Source of the DNA: Pseudomonas zanjanensis
GTDB taxonomy: Bacteria > Pseudomonadota > Gammaproteobacteria > Pseudomonadales > Pseudomonadaceae
Reading direction: 5' to 3'
Assembly (NCBI RefSeq): GCF_014268745.2
Contig: NZ_JABWRB020000006.1
Location: 1 to 64,000, forward strand
Length of the DNA: 64,000 nucleotides
The position numbers were made by a program, and so were the translations under genes. Under the pieces are notes generated by a model, which ran no database searches, was not told the DNA's origin, and saw only the letters and a list, made by a program, of their open reading frames with translations. This document shows, piece by piece, positions 27,517-36,464 of this stretch (its first letter is position 1; the number at the start of each line of letters is the position of its first letter).

Positions 27517-28263
27517 TTAACCCTGCGCCTGCGCCTCTTCATGGGCCTGGCGCAGCCGTTCGCGGCTGTTGGTCAGGTGCAAACGCATGGCCGCACGGGC
27601 CGCGTCGGAGTCCTGGCGAGCGATGGCTTCGTAGATTTCCTCGTGCTCGCGGCTCAGGCGATCCATGTAGTGCTGGTGGTCGTCATGGGCCAGGCGCGCC
27701 GAGTTCAGCCGGGTACGCGGGATGATGCTGGTGCCCAGGTGGGTCATGATGTCGGTGAAGTAGCGGTTGCCGGTGGACAGGGCGATTTCCAGGTGGAAGG
27801 CGAAGTCCGAGGCCACCGCGTCGCTGGCATGGGCCGCGCTTTCGTTCAAGGCGTCGAGCGCCGCCCGCATCGCCGCCAGTTGCTCGTCGCTGCGACGCTG
27901 CGCCGCGAGCCCAGCGGATTCCACTTCCAGGCTGATGCGCAATTCCAGGATCGCCAGCACATCCCGCAAGGTAACCACGGTAGCCGGGTCGATGCGGAAA
28001 CCGCTCGGGCTGGGCGTGTCCAGCACGAAGGTGCCGATGCCATGGCGAGTTTCCACCTGGCCGGCCGCCTGCAACCGGGAAATCGCCTCGCGCACCACGG
28101 TGCGGCTGACGCCATGGGCTTCCATGATCGCCGACTCGGTGGGCAATTTATCACCGCGCTTGAGCAGACCGTCGCGAATCTGCTCGGTCAGCACCGTCAC
28201 CAGCTCCTGCGCCAGGCTGCGGCGCTTGCGGGGAAAGCGTGGTACTTCGATCGGGGTTTCCAT
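27517..28263 (-). CDS. GntR-family (FadR subfamily) transcriptional regulator
   Basis: This 248-residue regulator has an N-terminal winged helix (residues about 14-80: RRSLAQELVTVLTEQIRDG, LPTESAIMEAHGVSRTVVREAI, HGIGTFVL) and a C-terminal helical FCD ligand-binding domain with metal-site histidines (FHLEIALSTGN, SREHEEIYEAI, AMRLHLTNSRERL). FadR-type regulators of this sort control sugar-acid catabolism. Proximity to the galactarate cluster and shared TTGTACGAT boxes make it the probable repressor of kdgD and the cluster; this is inference. The ATG at 28263 (METPIEVPRFPRKRR) fits the family start. Confidence 0.88.
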   Translation of the reverse strand: METPIEVPRFPRKRRSLAQELVTVLTEQIRDGLLKRGDKLPTESAIMEAHGVSRTVVREAISRLQAAGQVETRHGIGTFVLDTPSPSGFRIDPATVVTLRDVLAILELRISLEVESAGLAAQRRSDEQLAAMRAALDALNESAAHASDAVASDFAFHLEIALSTGNRYFTDIMTHLGTSIIPRTRLNSARLAHDDHQHYMDRLSREHEEIYEAIARQDSDAARAAMRLHLTNSRERLRQAHEEAQAQG

Positions 28264-28314
28264 GGGGCTGTGTCTCGGTAAACGGCTGAATGGCAACATC
28301 ATAGCGCAACGTGG

Positions 28315-28323
28315 TTGTACGAT
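28315..28323. promoter_or_regulatory. TTGTACGAT box upstream of the GntR regulator
   Basis: The nonamer TTGTACGAT lies 52 bases upstream of the regulator ATG and is shared with the kdgD operator candidate, suggesting autoregulation. Short motif, so only suggestive. Confidence 0.35.
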
Positions 28324-28371
28324 CACCGGGGGTGCAGTGGCGAGTCGGGTGCTGGCACCGAGTCGGCTGCA

Positions 28372-28526
28372 TCGCGAGCGGGCTCGCTCCCACATGGGAT
28401 CGGTTGTAGACCTAAACGCCCGGTTCACCCCAAACCCTTGTGGGAGCGGGCTTGCTCGCGAAGGCGGCGGGTCAGATACATCAATGTCAACTGACACCCC
28501 GCCTTCGCGAGCAAGCCCGCTCCCAC
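28372..28526. repeat. REP unit plus REP pair, GTGGGAGCGGGC type
   Basis: A single unit at 28372-28393 is followed by an inverted pair at 28440-28526 with a symmetric AAGGCGGCGGGTCAG/CTGACACCCCGCCTT spacer, between the regulator and the ABC transporter gene. Confidence 0.88.
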
Positions 28527-28540
28527 AGGTTTTTCGGTGG

Positions 28541-30268
28541 TCAGGCGGTTACGGTGCGCTCCACCAGTTGGCCATTTTCGATACGCACATGTCGCGGATG
28601 GAACCGTTTCAAACTGCTTCGGTGACCAACGCTGACAATGCTCAGGCCCGGCAACTGGTCGATAAGCGCCTGATACAGCGTCGCCTCGTCTTCTTCATCC
28701 ATCGCCGAGGTCGCTTCGTCCATGTACAACCAAAGCGGCGCATAAAGCAATGCGCGGGCAAAGGCCAGGCGTTGTTGCTCGCCAGGCGAGAGCATGCGCT
28801 GCCAGTGGTTGCTTTCGTCCAGGCGCGGGATCAGGTGCGGCAGGCGGCAGGTTTCCAGCACCTGTGCATAACGTTCGTTGGGGTAGACGTCGCCGGCCTG
28901 TGGATAACTCAACACTTCCCGCAGGCTGCCAATCGGCAGGTAGGGTTTTTGCGGCAGGAACAAGTAGCGCGCCGCCGGAAGCCGGATCGTCCCGTGCCCC
29001 GCAGGCCACAAATGCCCCATTGCGCGCAACAGGGTGGATTTGCCGCTGCCGGAACGACCGCTGAGCATGACCCGCTCGCCAGGTTCCACATTCATATCGG
29101 CGTTGTCGAGCAGATGACGCCCGTCAGCCAGGTCCAACCCGAGGTTGTGGACCGCCAACGCGTCGCCCTGGTTCTGCACATCGATGGCCGGCACGCGGTC
29201 TTCGTTGTCGCTCATGGCCTGGCGGAAGCTCAGCAGACGATCACAGGTGGCACGCCACGCGGCGAGGTTGGCGTAGGCGGTGATGAACCAACTGAAGTTC
29301 TCCTGCACGTTACCGAACGCGGAGTTGATCTGCATGAGCTCGCCCAGCTGGATCTTGCCCGCGAAATAACGCGGCGCGGCGACGATGAACGGGAAGATGA
29401 TCGCGATCTGGCCGTAGCCGGACGTGAAGAACGTCAGGCGCTTGGACACGCGCATGATGTCCCAGAAGTTGTGCCAGACCAGGCCGAAACGACCGCTCAG
29501 GCGACGATTCTCGTTGGGCTCGCCGCCATACAGCGCAATGCTCTCGGCGTTCTCGCGCACCCGCACCATGGAGAAACGCAGGTCGGCTTCGAAACGCTGC
29601 TGGTTGTTGTTCAGGCCGATCAGGCGACGGCCGATCAGGTGCGTCAGCCAACTGCCCACCGCCGCATACACCAACGCAGCCCAGAACATGTAGCCGGGGA
29701 TGGTGTAGCCGAACACTTCGATGCTGCCCGACACGCCCCACAAGATAATCGAGAACGACACTAGGCTGACGACCGTGCGAAGCAGCCCCAAGCCCAGTTC
29801 CAGTGTGTTGGAGGTGAAACTGTTGAGGTCTTCGGAAATCCGCTGGTCGGGGTTATCGGTATAGCCGCCCTGCTCCAGCCGGTAGTAATTCTTGTTGTTG
29901 AGCCAGCGGGCAAAATGCTGCTCGGTGAGCCAGGCCCGCCAGCGGATGGTGAGCATCTGCGTGAGGTACAAACGGTACACCGCGCCGAGGATCGCCACCG
30001 CCGCAATGCCGCAGAAATACAGGATCAACCGCCAGAATGCCGCAGTGTCCTTCTCTTGGAGGGCGTTATAGAAGTCCCTGTACCAACTGTTGACCCACAC
30101 CGAGATTGCCACGCTGAACAACGACAGCGCGATCACGGCAATCAACAGCGTCCAGGCCTTGCCCTTCTCCTCACTGCGCCAGTACGGCGTGGTCATCTGC
30201 CAGACACGGCGGAAAAACTGGCCGCGCACCGCGTCATTGACCGCGGAATATTCAGCGTTCTGATTCAT
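28541..30268 (-). CDS. ABC transporter, fused permease/ATPase (YddA/SbmA-BacA-like)
   Basis: This 575-residue half-transporter has an N-terminal ABC_membrane_2 (SbmA/BacA-like) domain with about six membrane helices (for example AWTLLIAVIALSLFSVAISVWV) and the motif GGYTDNPDQRISEDL seen in this group. The C-terminal ATPase has Walker A GRSGSGKST (about residue 408), signature LSPGEQQRLAFARALL and Walker B LWLYMDEATSAMD. It matches E. coli YddA and peroxisomal ABCD-type transporters in layout. Exported substrate is unknown; peptides, fatty acyl compounds or vitamin B12 are handled by relatives. Confidence 0.9.
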   Translation of the reverse strand: MNQNAEYSAVNDAVRGQFFRRVWQMTTPYWRSEEKGKAWTLLIAVIALSLFSVAISVWVNSWYRDFYNALQEKDTAAFWRLILYFCGIAAVAILGAVYRLYLTQMLTIRWRAWLTEQHFARWLNNKNYYRLEQGGYTDNPDQRISEDLNSFTSNTLELGLGLLRTVVSLVSFSIILWGVSGSIEVFGYTIPGYMFWAALVYAAVGSWLTHLIGRRLIGLNNNQQRFEADLRFSMVRVRENAESIALYGGEPNENRRLSGRFGLVWHNFWDIMRVSKRLTFFTSGYGQIAIIFPFIVAAPRYFAGKIQLGELMQINSAFGNVQENFSWFITAYANLAAWRATCDRLLSFRQAMSDNEDRVPAIDVQNQGDALAVHNLGLDLADGRHLLDNADMNVEPGERVMLSGRSGSGKSTLLRAMGHLWPAGHGTIRLPAARYLFLPQKPYLPIGSLREVLSYPQAGDVYPNERYAQVLETCRLPHLIPRLDESNHWQRMLSPGEQQRLAFARALLYAPLWLYMDEATSAMDEEDEATLYQALIDQLPGLSIVSVGHRSSLKRFHPRHVRIENGQLVERTVTA

Positions 30269-30359
30269 GGTTAAGGCTCATAGGAGAAAAAACTCGGGCC
30301 GATCATAAAGCAACGGCCCGATGTGTCGCGAGGGTGGACAGCATTTGTTCAGCGCAGGT

Positions 30360-30920
30360 TCAGCGACGTACCGGGCGCTTTTGCAATTTGCGCTGCAAGG
30401 TCCGCCGATGCATGCCCAAGGCGCGGGCGGTGGCGGAGATATTGCCTTCGTGCTCGGTCAGCACGCGCTGGATGTGTTCCCATTGCAGGCGATCCACCGA
30501 CATGGGGTTTTCCGGCACCAGGGTGTCGAGGTCGGCGTGTTCGGACAGCAGCGCCGCCAGCACGTCATCGGCATCCGCTGGTTTGCACAGGTAATTGCAA
30601 GCGCCGCGCTTGATGGCCTCGACCGCGGTGGCGATGCTCGAATAACCGGTGAGGATCACCACGCGCATCTCCGGGTCCAGCTCCAGCAGTTTGGGCAGCA
30701 GTACCAGGCCCGAATCGCCGTCCATCTTCAGGTCGAGGGCGGCGTAGTCCGGCAGGTCGGCCTGGGCGATGGTCAGGCCCTCCTCGGCAGAACCTGCAGT
30801 GCTCACGCGAAAACCGCGACGGGACATGGCCCGGGCCATGACGCGGGTGAAGGTGGCGTCGTCATCCACCAGCAGCAGGTGCGGCAGTTCTTCGCCGTCG
30901 ACTTGGATCTCGTCACTCAT
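30360..30920 (-). CDS. roxR: Response regulator RoxR (RegA/ActR family)
   Basis: The product has 186 residues: a receiver domain (phospho-acceptor Asp in YAALDLKMDGDSG, about residue 63; acidic pocket LLLVDDD) and a compact Fis-type helix-turn-helix (GNISATARALGMHRRTLQRKL). RoxR/RegA regulators control terminal oxidases and cyanide-insensitive respiration in response to quinone redox state. The ATG overlaps the roxS stop (ATGA). Confidence 0.95.
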   Translation of the reverse strand: MSDEIQVDGEELPHLLLVDDDATFTRVMARAMSRRGFRVSTAGSAEEGLTIAQADLPDYAALDLKMDGDSGLVLLPKLLELDPEMRVVILTGYSSIATAVEAIKRGACNYLCKPADADDVLAALLSEHADLDTLVPENPMSVDRLQWEHIQRVLTEHEGNISATARALGMHRRTLQRKLQKRPVRR

Positions 30921-32176
30921 GTTTCGTCTCCTCGGTCGGCATGGGGCAGGCGCAGCTCGGTGAGCGTGCCGCCTTCCTCATGGGGGTAGAGTTTCACCGA
31001 GCCGCCGGCGCGTGTCACGCTGGCTTTGCTCAAGAACAGGCCCAGGCCGAAACCCTTGCCCTTGGTCGTGAAAAACGGTTTGCCGATCTGCTCGGCAATC
31101 GCCAGCGGCACACCGGCGCCGTGGTCGCGGATACAGATCGTCAATTCATAGGCATCCCAATCCAATACCACTTCCAAGCCTTCGGGGCAGGCGTCGGCGG
31201 CATTGTTCAACAGATTCAGCAGCGCTTGGGTCAAGTCCGGCGGCGGCGCCATGCGCGGCACCGTACCCTTGCCCAGGCACTGGAAGCGGTAGCTGGCCTC
31301 CGGACGCATCAAATGCCAGCGATTCAGGGCATCATCGAGCCAGAAGGTGACCGCCTGCATGTCGATGTCCAGCCGGCGGTTGGCCTCGGCGGCGCGCACC
31401 AGGTATTGCAGGGTTTCCTTGCAGAGCTTGACCTGGTCCTGCAACACGCCGAGGTCTTCCTGCAACGCCGGGTCTTTATGATCCTGGCGCATTTCCTTGA
31501 GCAGCACACTCATGGTCGCCAGCGGCGTGCCCAACTCATGGGCGGCACCGGCGGCCTGGGTCGCTACGGCCAATAGTTGCTCGTCCCGCAGGCCTTCTTC
31601 GCGGCGGATCGCCCGCAGCTCCTCCTGGCGACGCAGCTCCTCGGCCATGCGCGCGGCAAAAAACGTGATGACCGCCGCGGCCAGGGCGAAACTCAGCCAC
31701 ATACCGTAGATCTGCAGGTTTTCCCGGGCGATGGGGAAGGTTTCCAGCGGATAGAAACGCGCCAGCAGCAAGGTGTACAGCGCCAAGGCGATGCCGGAAA
31801 GGATCAGCGAATACCGCCACGGCAACGTCACGGCGGCGATGGTCAGCGGCACCAGGTAATAGGAGACAAAAGGATTGGTGGAGCCGCCGGAGAAATACAG
31901 CAGCGCACTGTGGATAAACAAATCGCAGGCCAGCTGTACGGCATATTCCAACTCGGTCACCGGCCACGAGGCGCGCAGGCGAATCGCCGTCAGCGCGCAC
32001 AGCACGCTGGAACAGACCAGGGTGATCGCCAGTTGCAGCCAGGGCAGCGGCAGCAGGTCGAACCAATAGGCGAGCCCCACGGAACCGGCCTGGGCCGCCA
32101 GGACCAGGATGCGGATGAATGTCAGGCGCCAGAGGTTCTGGCGAGAGGCGGAAGTCATTTGCAAGGGGGCGAGCAT
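30917..32176 (-). CDS. roxS: Redox-sensing histidine kinase RoxS (RegB/PrrB family)
   Basis: This 419-residue membrane kinase has six N-terminal helices. The second periplasmic loop carries GGSTNPFVSYY, the GGxxNPF quinone-binding motif of RegB. The H-box is GAAHELGTPLATM (phospho-acceptor His near residue 223), and a cysteine in QVKLCKETLQ matches the redox-active Cys of RegB. The ATPase domain has NLLNNAADA and GKGFGLGLFLSKA. AGGAG lies ahead of the ATG at 32176. It is co-transcribed with roxR and sits close to the dpp locus, as in P. aeruginosa. Confidence 0.95.
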   Translation of the reverse strand: MLAPLQMTSASRQNLWRLTFIRILVLAAQAGSVGLAYWFDLLPLPWLQLAITLVCSSVLCALTAIRLRASWPVTELEYAVQLACDLFIHSALLYFSGGSTNPFVSYYLVPLTIAAVTLPWRYSLILSGIALALYTLLLARFYPLETFPIARENLQIYGMWLSFALAAAVITFFAARMAEELRRQEELRAIRREEGLRDEQLLAVATQAAGAAHELGTPLATMSVLLKEMRQDHKDPALQEDLGVLQDQVKLCKETLQYLVRAAEANRRLDIDMQAVTFWLDDALNRWHLMRPEASYRFQCLGKGTVPRMAPPPDLTQALLNLLNNAADACPEGLEVVLDWDAYELTICIRDHGAGVPLAIAEQIGKPFFTTKGKGFGLGLFLSKASVTRAGGSVKLYPHEEGGTLTELRLPHADRGDET

Positions 32177-32290
32177 GAGCTCTCCTGATGAGCGCTCCAG
32201 GCGAATCGCACGGAGTATAACCAAGGCGGGGGTTGCAGCGGCAGATATGCGGCAAAGCGCCACAGCCCCGCATGCTACCTATAACCCCCT

Positions 32291-32382
32291 GTGGCGAGGG
32301 AGCTTGCTCCCGCTGGACTGCGCAGCAGGCCCAAAAGACTACGACTGCTACGCAGCCGAGCGGGAGCAAGCTCCCTCGCCAC
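32291..32382. repeat. REP pair, GTGGCGAGGGAGC type
   Basis: Inverted units lie in the 332-base gap between roxS and the divergent SIMPL gene. The remainder of the gap (32383-32508) must hold the SIMPL promoter; AAGGAG lies before its ATG. Confidence 0.9.
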
Positions 32383-32508
32383 AAGAGCCCCACGGACCTT
32401 CGCATCTGTATAGAAGTTGTAACTGTGCGAACCCAACCATAAACGCTAGAGTCTTATCGTTCACGCAGGCCCGGACCTTACCCCTGCGCATCATCCCAAG
32501 GAGCTTTC

Positions 32509-33225
32509 ATGCACACGTTCAGTCGCCCCGCCGCCCTGCTCGCCCTCAGCCTCGGCACCGTCGCCAGCCTGCCGGCCCTGGCCGCCGATGAGCTGCACTA
32601 CAACCAGATCTCCCTGCGCGCCGAAGCCAGCCAGGAAGTGGCCCGCGACCTGATGATCGTCACCCTCTACACCGAAGAACAGAACACCGACCCGGCCAAA
32701 CTCGCCGCCGCCGTCAGCACCACCCTGAACAAAGCCATCGGCCAGGCCAAACAGGTCAAGGGCATCAACTTGAGCCAGGGCAGCCGCAACAGCTACCCGA
32801 TCTACGACAACAAAGGTGGGAAAATCACCGGTTGGCGCGAACGCGCGGAACTGCGCCTGGAAAGCGCCGACTTCGCCGCCTTGTCCAAACTCACCGGCGA
32901 ATTGCTCACCGACATGAAAATGGCCGGCATGGACTTCGCCATCGCCACCGCCACCCGTCAGACCAGCGAGGACGCCCTGCTCAAGGACGCCGTCAACGCC
33001 TTCAAGGCCCGCGCCCAACTGGCCACTGAAGCCTTGGGTGGCAAGGGTTATAAGATCGTCAACCTGAACCTCAACTCCACCGGTTATCCACAACCGTACA
33101 TGCGCCCGCAGATGATGATGAAAGCGGCGTCGATGGATGCCGAGTCGGTGACGCCTGAGGTGGAAGCGGGCACCAGCAAGGTGACGATGACGGCGGATGG
33201 GGCGATTGAGGTGTTGATGCAATAA
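32509..33225 (+). CDS. SIMPL (DUF541) domain periplasmic protein
   Basis: This 238-residue exported protein has a signal peptide (cleavage after LPALAA, about residue 25-26) and one SIMPL domain with the usual alternating repeats (ISLRAEASQEVARDLMIVTLYTEEQN, GWRERAELRLESADFAAL). The C-terminus is Met-rich (RPQMMMKAASM). SIMPL proteins are trimeric or multimeric periplasmic proteins of poorly known function, sometimes linked to oxidative stress. A homologue adjoins roxS in P. aeruginosa, so the neighbour pair is conserved. Confidence 0.9.
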   Translation: MHTFSRPAALLALSLGTVASLPALAADELHYNQISLRAEASQEVARDLMIVTLYTEEQNTDPAKLAAAVSTTLNKAIGQAKQVKGINLSQGSRNSYPIYDNKGGKITGWRERAELRLESADFAALSKLTGELLTDMKMAGMDFAIATATRQTSEDALLKDAVNAFKARAQLATEALGGKGYKIVNLNLNSTGYPQPYMRPQMMMKAASMDAESVTPEVEAGTSKVTMTADGAIEVLMQ

Positions 33226-33273
33226 AGTTGGCAGGGTTTCAGCCAGTTCGTTACTGGCTGAAACCCTTGCTCT

Positions 33274-33402
33274 GTGGCGAGGGAGCTTGCTCCCGCTGGG
33301 CTGCGCAGCAGACCCAAACCTGACACCTCGGTGTATCAGATGGATACAGTTGCCGCTGTTGGGGCCGCTTCGCGCCCCAGCGGGAGCAAGCTCCCTCGCC
33401 AC
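33274..33402. repeat. Long REP pair with conserved spacer
   Basis: GTGGCGAGGGAGC-type inverted pair; its spacer (AAACCTGACACCTCGGTGTA and following) is nearly the same as at 27352 and 34161. Confidence 0.9.
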
Positions 33403-33411
33403 AGGGGGTTG

Positions 33412-33795
33412 TCACGGTGCAGGGCTGGCCGGTGCTTCGAGCTGATCCAACGCCTTGTCCACCAGCAACTGGCACAACTCCACCAACTGATGAATCCCCA
33501 GCGCCACGCTGCGCCGCGTGCCCTCCACTTCGAAAGCGAGGTCCTCGGCCATGGCTTTTATCGAGGCCAGGGTTTCGGAGGTGCTGGTCAGTAGTGTGTC
33601 GGCGTCGGCCTTGGCGGTGACGGAAAACAGGCTGTCGATTCGCTGATCGGTGCTTGGTTCTGGAGGTTTGGGGTTGAGGTAATGATTGAGGGCGCGCTCG
33701 GCGGCGGCGCGGTCTTTGAGTAGGTCTTCGATGGAGTCGAAGCCGGAAAGGGGGTTGGTTTTGTTGAAGGGTGGGTCGGGGACTGACTTATCCAT
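33412..33795 (-). CDS. DUF6124-type Pseudomonas hypothetical protein
   Basis: This 127-residue cytoplasmic protein resembles the small Pseudomonas-restricted DUF6124 group: a short N-terminal VPDPPFNKTNPLSG opening, then a helical region with DTLLTSTSETLASIKAMAEDLAFEVEGTRRSVALGIHQLVELCQLLVDKAL. Function is unknown; many copies occur per genome. AGGAG lies eight bases before the ATG at 33795; a TTG two codons upstream is less likely. A structured leader precedes it. Confidence 0.8.
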   Translation of the reverse strand: MDKSVPDPPFNKTNPLSGFDSIEDLLKDRAAAERALNHYLNPKPPEPSTDQRIDSLFSVTAKADADTLLTSTSETLASIKAMAEDLAFEVEGTRRSVALGIHQLVELCQLLVDKALDQLEAPASPAP

Positions 33796-34055
33796 ATTCA
33801 ATACTCCTGCTTAAAAGTTGGAGCCATTCTTGTGTCGTTTCCACGCGACAAAAGGTGGCAGCGGTACGCGGGGTGGAAATACCGGTTAGCAGGACCCGGC
33901 CAGACCGAAGTCTGCCCACGCACAGCCGCCAAGACGCAGTTTGCAGACGAAACCAGACATCGGCAACACGAATACAGCCATGCCACTGCTAAAGGTTCAG
34001 GTTTCCACACCCGGTCGCTGATTAGGCAGCGACATTCAAAGGTTAGAGAGCCCAC
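33796..34055 (-). ncRNA. Candidate structured leader RNA of the DUF6124 gene
   Basis: The minus-strand transcript of this stretch shows two hairpins: TGTCG/CGACA with loop CGTGGAAA (about 33835-33852) and CGGTA/TACCG with loop TTTCCACCCCGCG (about 33866-33888). The loops share seven complementary bases (GTGGAAA with TTTCCAC). A second GTGGAAA lies at 34002-34008. I recall close copies of this sequence in other Pseudomonas genomes, but the RNA assignment is inference. A poorly supported 85-codon frame also spans it. Confidence 0.45.
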
Positions 34056-34160
34056 TTCCGAGCGGCAACCTTAAAAAGCTGTGGGATGTTTCGTTTCGGG
34101 GCCGGTGATCCTTCCGACATAAATGCATAACTCATCACACTTACTGGCGCTGCACCCCCC

Positions 34161-34290
34161 GTGGCGAGGGAGCTTGCTCCCGCTGGGCTGCGAAGCAGCC
34201 CCCAAACCTGACGCCTCGGTACGTCAGATGGATGCAGTCGCTGCTGTTGGGGCCGCTTCGCGCCCCAGCGGGAGCAAGCTCCCTCGCCAC
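34161..34290. repeat. Long REP pair with conserved spacer
   Basis: GTGGCGAGGGAGC-type inverted pair with spacer AAACCTGACGCCTCGGTACG and following, matching 27352 and 33274. Confidence 0.9.
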
Positions 34291-34798
34291 GGGTTTGGTG
34301 GTCGGCGGGAAATAGGCATATTGCTTCGACCTCTACACAATAGTTTTGACATCTCCAAAAACAGCACGAGAGCACTGTCCACGTTTTATGGAATGTGGAC
34401 AGCGAAAGATTAGGCTTCCTTGAAAAGTCAAAATATTTTTCTTAGGCATGAAATGACCAGCCTTCACACCTGCGCTTTCAGGCCTTCTTCGCGAACAAAC
34501 TCGCACATAACTGATCGGGTACATCCGTGAGAGGTAGGCCGACTACTAGGCCGCCTTCGCGAGCAAGCTCGCTCCCACAATGGATTGGGGTATGACCGGG
34601 AGAGCCAGGTCGGCTACCAGGCCGCCTCGCGAGCAAGCTTTGCTCCCACAGATCTGACGGGTGTACGAGCGGAAGAGCCAGGTCGCTATAAGGCCGCCTC
34701 GGCCCGGCTTTTGATCTGGAGGCCCCGTTAACCACGATGGCCGAACGCAGGCATTGCGCAGTGGGCATCCCGGCATGGATGCCGGGATAGCCGCGCTG
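34291..34798. other. Non-coding stretch with decayed REP units
   Basis: No convincing gene. Degenerate GTGGGAGC-type units lie at about 34488-34506, 34557-34578 and 34627-34649; the last carries AAGCTTTGCTCCC instead of the usual core. A palindrome ATCCCGGCAT-GG-ATGCCGGGAT lies at 34767-34788 next to the insertion element. Confidence 0.7.
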
Positions 34799-36464
34799 GG
34801 CCCAGAGTGTGTAAAAACTCCGAAGCCAACCCTTGCTATGATTTCCCCAGGACTTCATTGCAAGGGCTGCCCATGAAACGCTTCATCCAAGGTGAACACC
34901 GAGATCAAACTACCTTGCTCCCCGAGAGCTTGGACGACTACGTCAGCGATACCAATCCGGTGCGCGTTGTCGATGTCTTCGTGGATGAGCTCGACCTGAT
35001 CAACTTGGGTTTTGAAAGCGCTGTCCCCGCTAAAACAGGCCGACCGGCTTATCATCCTGCAGTCATGCTGAAGATCTACATCTACGGCTATCTCAACCGT
35101 ATCCAGTCAAGCCGGCGCCTTGAGCGCGAGGCGCAGCGCAACGTCGAGCTGATGTGGCTGACCGGTCGCCTGATGCCGGATTTCAAGACCATCGCCAACT
35201 TCCGCAAAGACAATGGGAAGGCCATTCGAGGAGTCTGTCGGCAGTTCGTCGTGTTGTGTCAACAACTGGGGCTCTTCTCGGAACACTTCGTTGCCATCGA
35301 TGGCAGTAAATTCAAGGCGGTGAACAACCGCGACCGCAATTTTACCAGCGCCAAGCTGAAGCGTCGGATGGAAGACATCGAGTCAAGCATCGCCCGTTAT
35401 CTGAAGGCCCTGGATGAGGCTGATCGGGAAGAGCCCAAGTCTTCAGGGCCCAAAGGCGGCCTGGAAGAAAAAATTGCCAAATTAAAGGAACAGATGAAGG
35501 CGCTCCAGGCGATTGAAATACAGCTTGAAGCATCGCCGGACAAACAGATCTCGCTGACCGACCCGGACGCGCGCTCGATGATGATGACGAGCGGTCATGG
35601 CATCGTGGGCTACAACGTGCAGACAGCAGTCGATACCAAACACCATTTAATCGTCGCGCACGAGGTGACCAATGTCGGTCACGACCGTGATCAGCTTAGC
35701 TCGATGGCCCAGCAAGCCCGTGAGGCGATGCAAATCGAATCGTTGTCGGTGGTGGCGGACCGAGGGTATTACAAAAGCGGAGAAATCCTGGCCTGTCACG
35801 AGGCAGGAATCACAGCTTATGTGCCGAAAACGCTGAGCTCGCGGGCCAAATTTGATGGCCGCTTCGGCAATGACGAGTTTGTTTACGACGCGGAAAAAAT
35901 GTGTACGTCTGCCCCGCCAAGCAAGTGCTGATCTGGCGCAACTTTTACGTCGACAAGGGCAAGAAGCTGGACGTTTACTGGCACTCCAACTGCAGAGCCT
36001 GCCCAACAAAGGCGCAATGCACACCGGCCAGAGAGAGAAAGATTCGGCGCTGGGAACACGAGGCGGTACTGGAGGAAATGCAGGCCCGCCTGAACAATGA
36101 GCCGCAGATGATGATCATCCGCAAGAGAACGGTCGAGCACCCCTTCGGGACGCTGAAGCAATGGATGGGGGCGACTCATTTTCTGACGCGACGGCTGGCT
36201 GGGGTGAGCACCGAAATGAGCTTGAATGTGCTCGCTTACAATTGGAAAAGAGTGATGGAAATCCTAGGTGCGCAAGGTCTGATGAAGGCGCTGACGGCCT
36301 GAAAGCCTGCGGTTTTGCCCCGTTAATCAAGCCTACTGAGCCTTGCTAGCGCTTGTAGGGGCCGTTTGGAGGTACAGGAGCGCTTTAGGTTTTTATCAGT
36401 TGGCCAACACCTGTCGGCACGACGTGCCGACGATGTTTTTATCGGTTTTTACACACTCTGGGCC
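34799..36464 (+). mobile_element. IS1182-family insertion sequence
   Basis: GGCCCAGAGTGTGTAAAAAC at 34799-34818 is repeated as an exact inverted copy at 36445-36464, bounding a 1.67-kb segment with one frameshifted DDE transposase. The 20-bp match may include target sequence, because the outer GGCC is palindromic. No clear short direct target duplication is visible; instead the flanks share a 17-base inverted match (see findings). Confidence 0.8.
34873..36302 (+). pseudogene. IS1182-family transposase, frameshifted at an A6 run
   Basis: The first frame (34873-35931) encodes MKRFIQGEHRDQTTLLPESLDDY through the DDE residues DGSKFKAVNN and VVADRGYYKSGE. It leaves frame just after FVYDAEK at GGAAAAAAT (35892-35900). 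The second frame resumes NVYVCPAKQVLIW and continues to a C-terminus with cysteine-rich CRACPTKAQC and the catalytic Glu in RTVEHPFGTLKQWMG, ending at 36302. Apart from this one-base shift the protein is complete (about 475 aa) and well conserved, so the lesion is recent, a sequencing error, or a functional slippage site. Confidence 0.88.

Noticed and set aside
33798..34055. 85-codon minus-strand frame upstream of the DUF6124 gene
   Set aside because: No ribosome site, Cys/Arg/Trp-scattered composition, and the DNA is better explained by stem-loops of a leader RNA.
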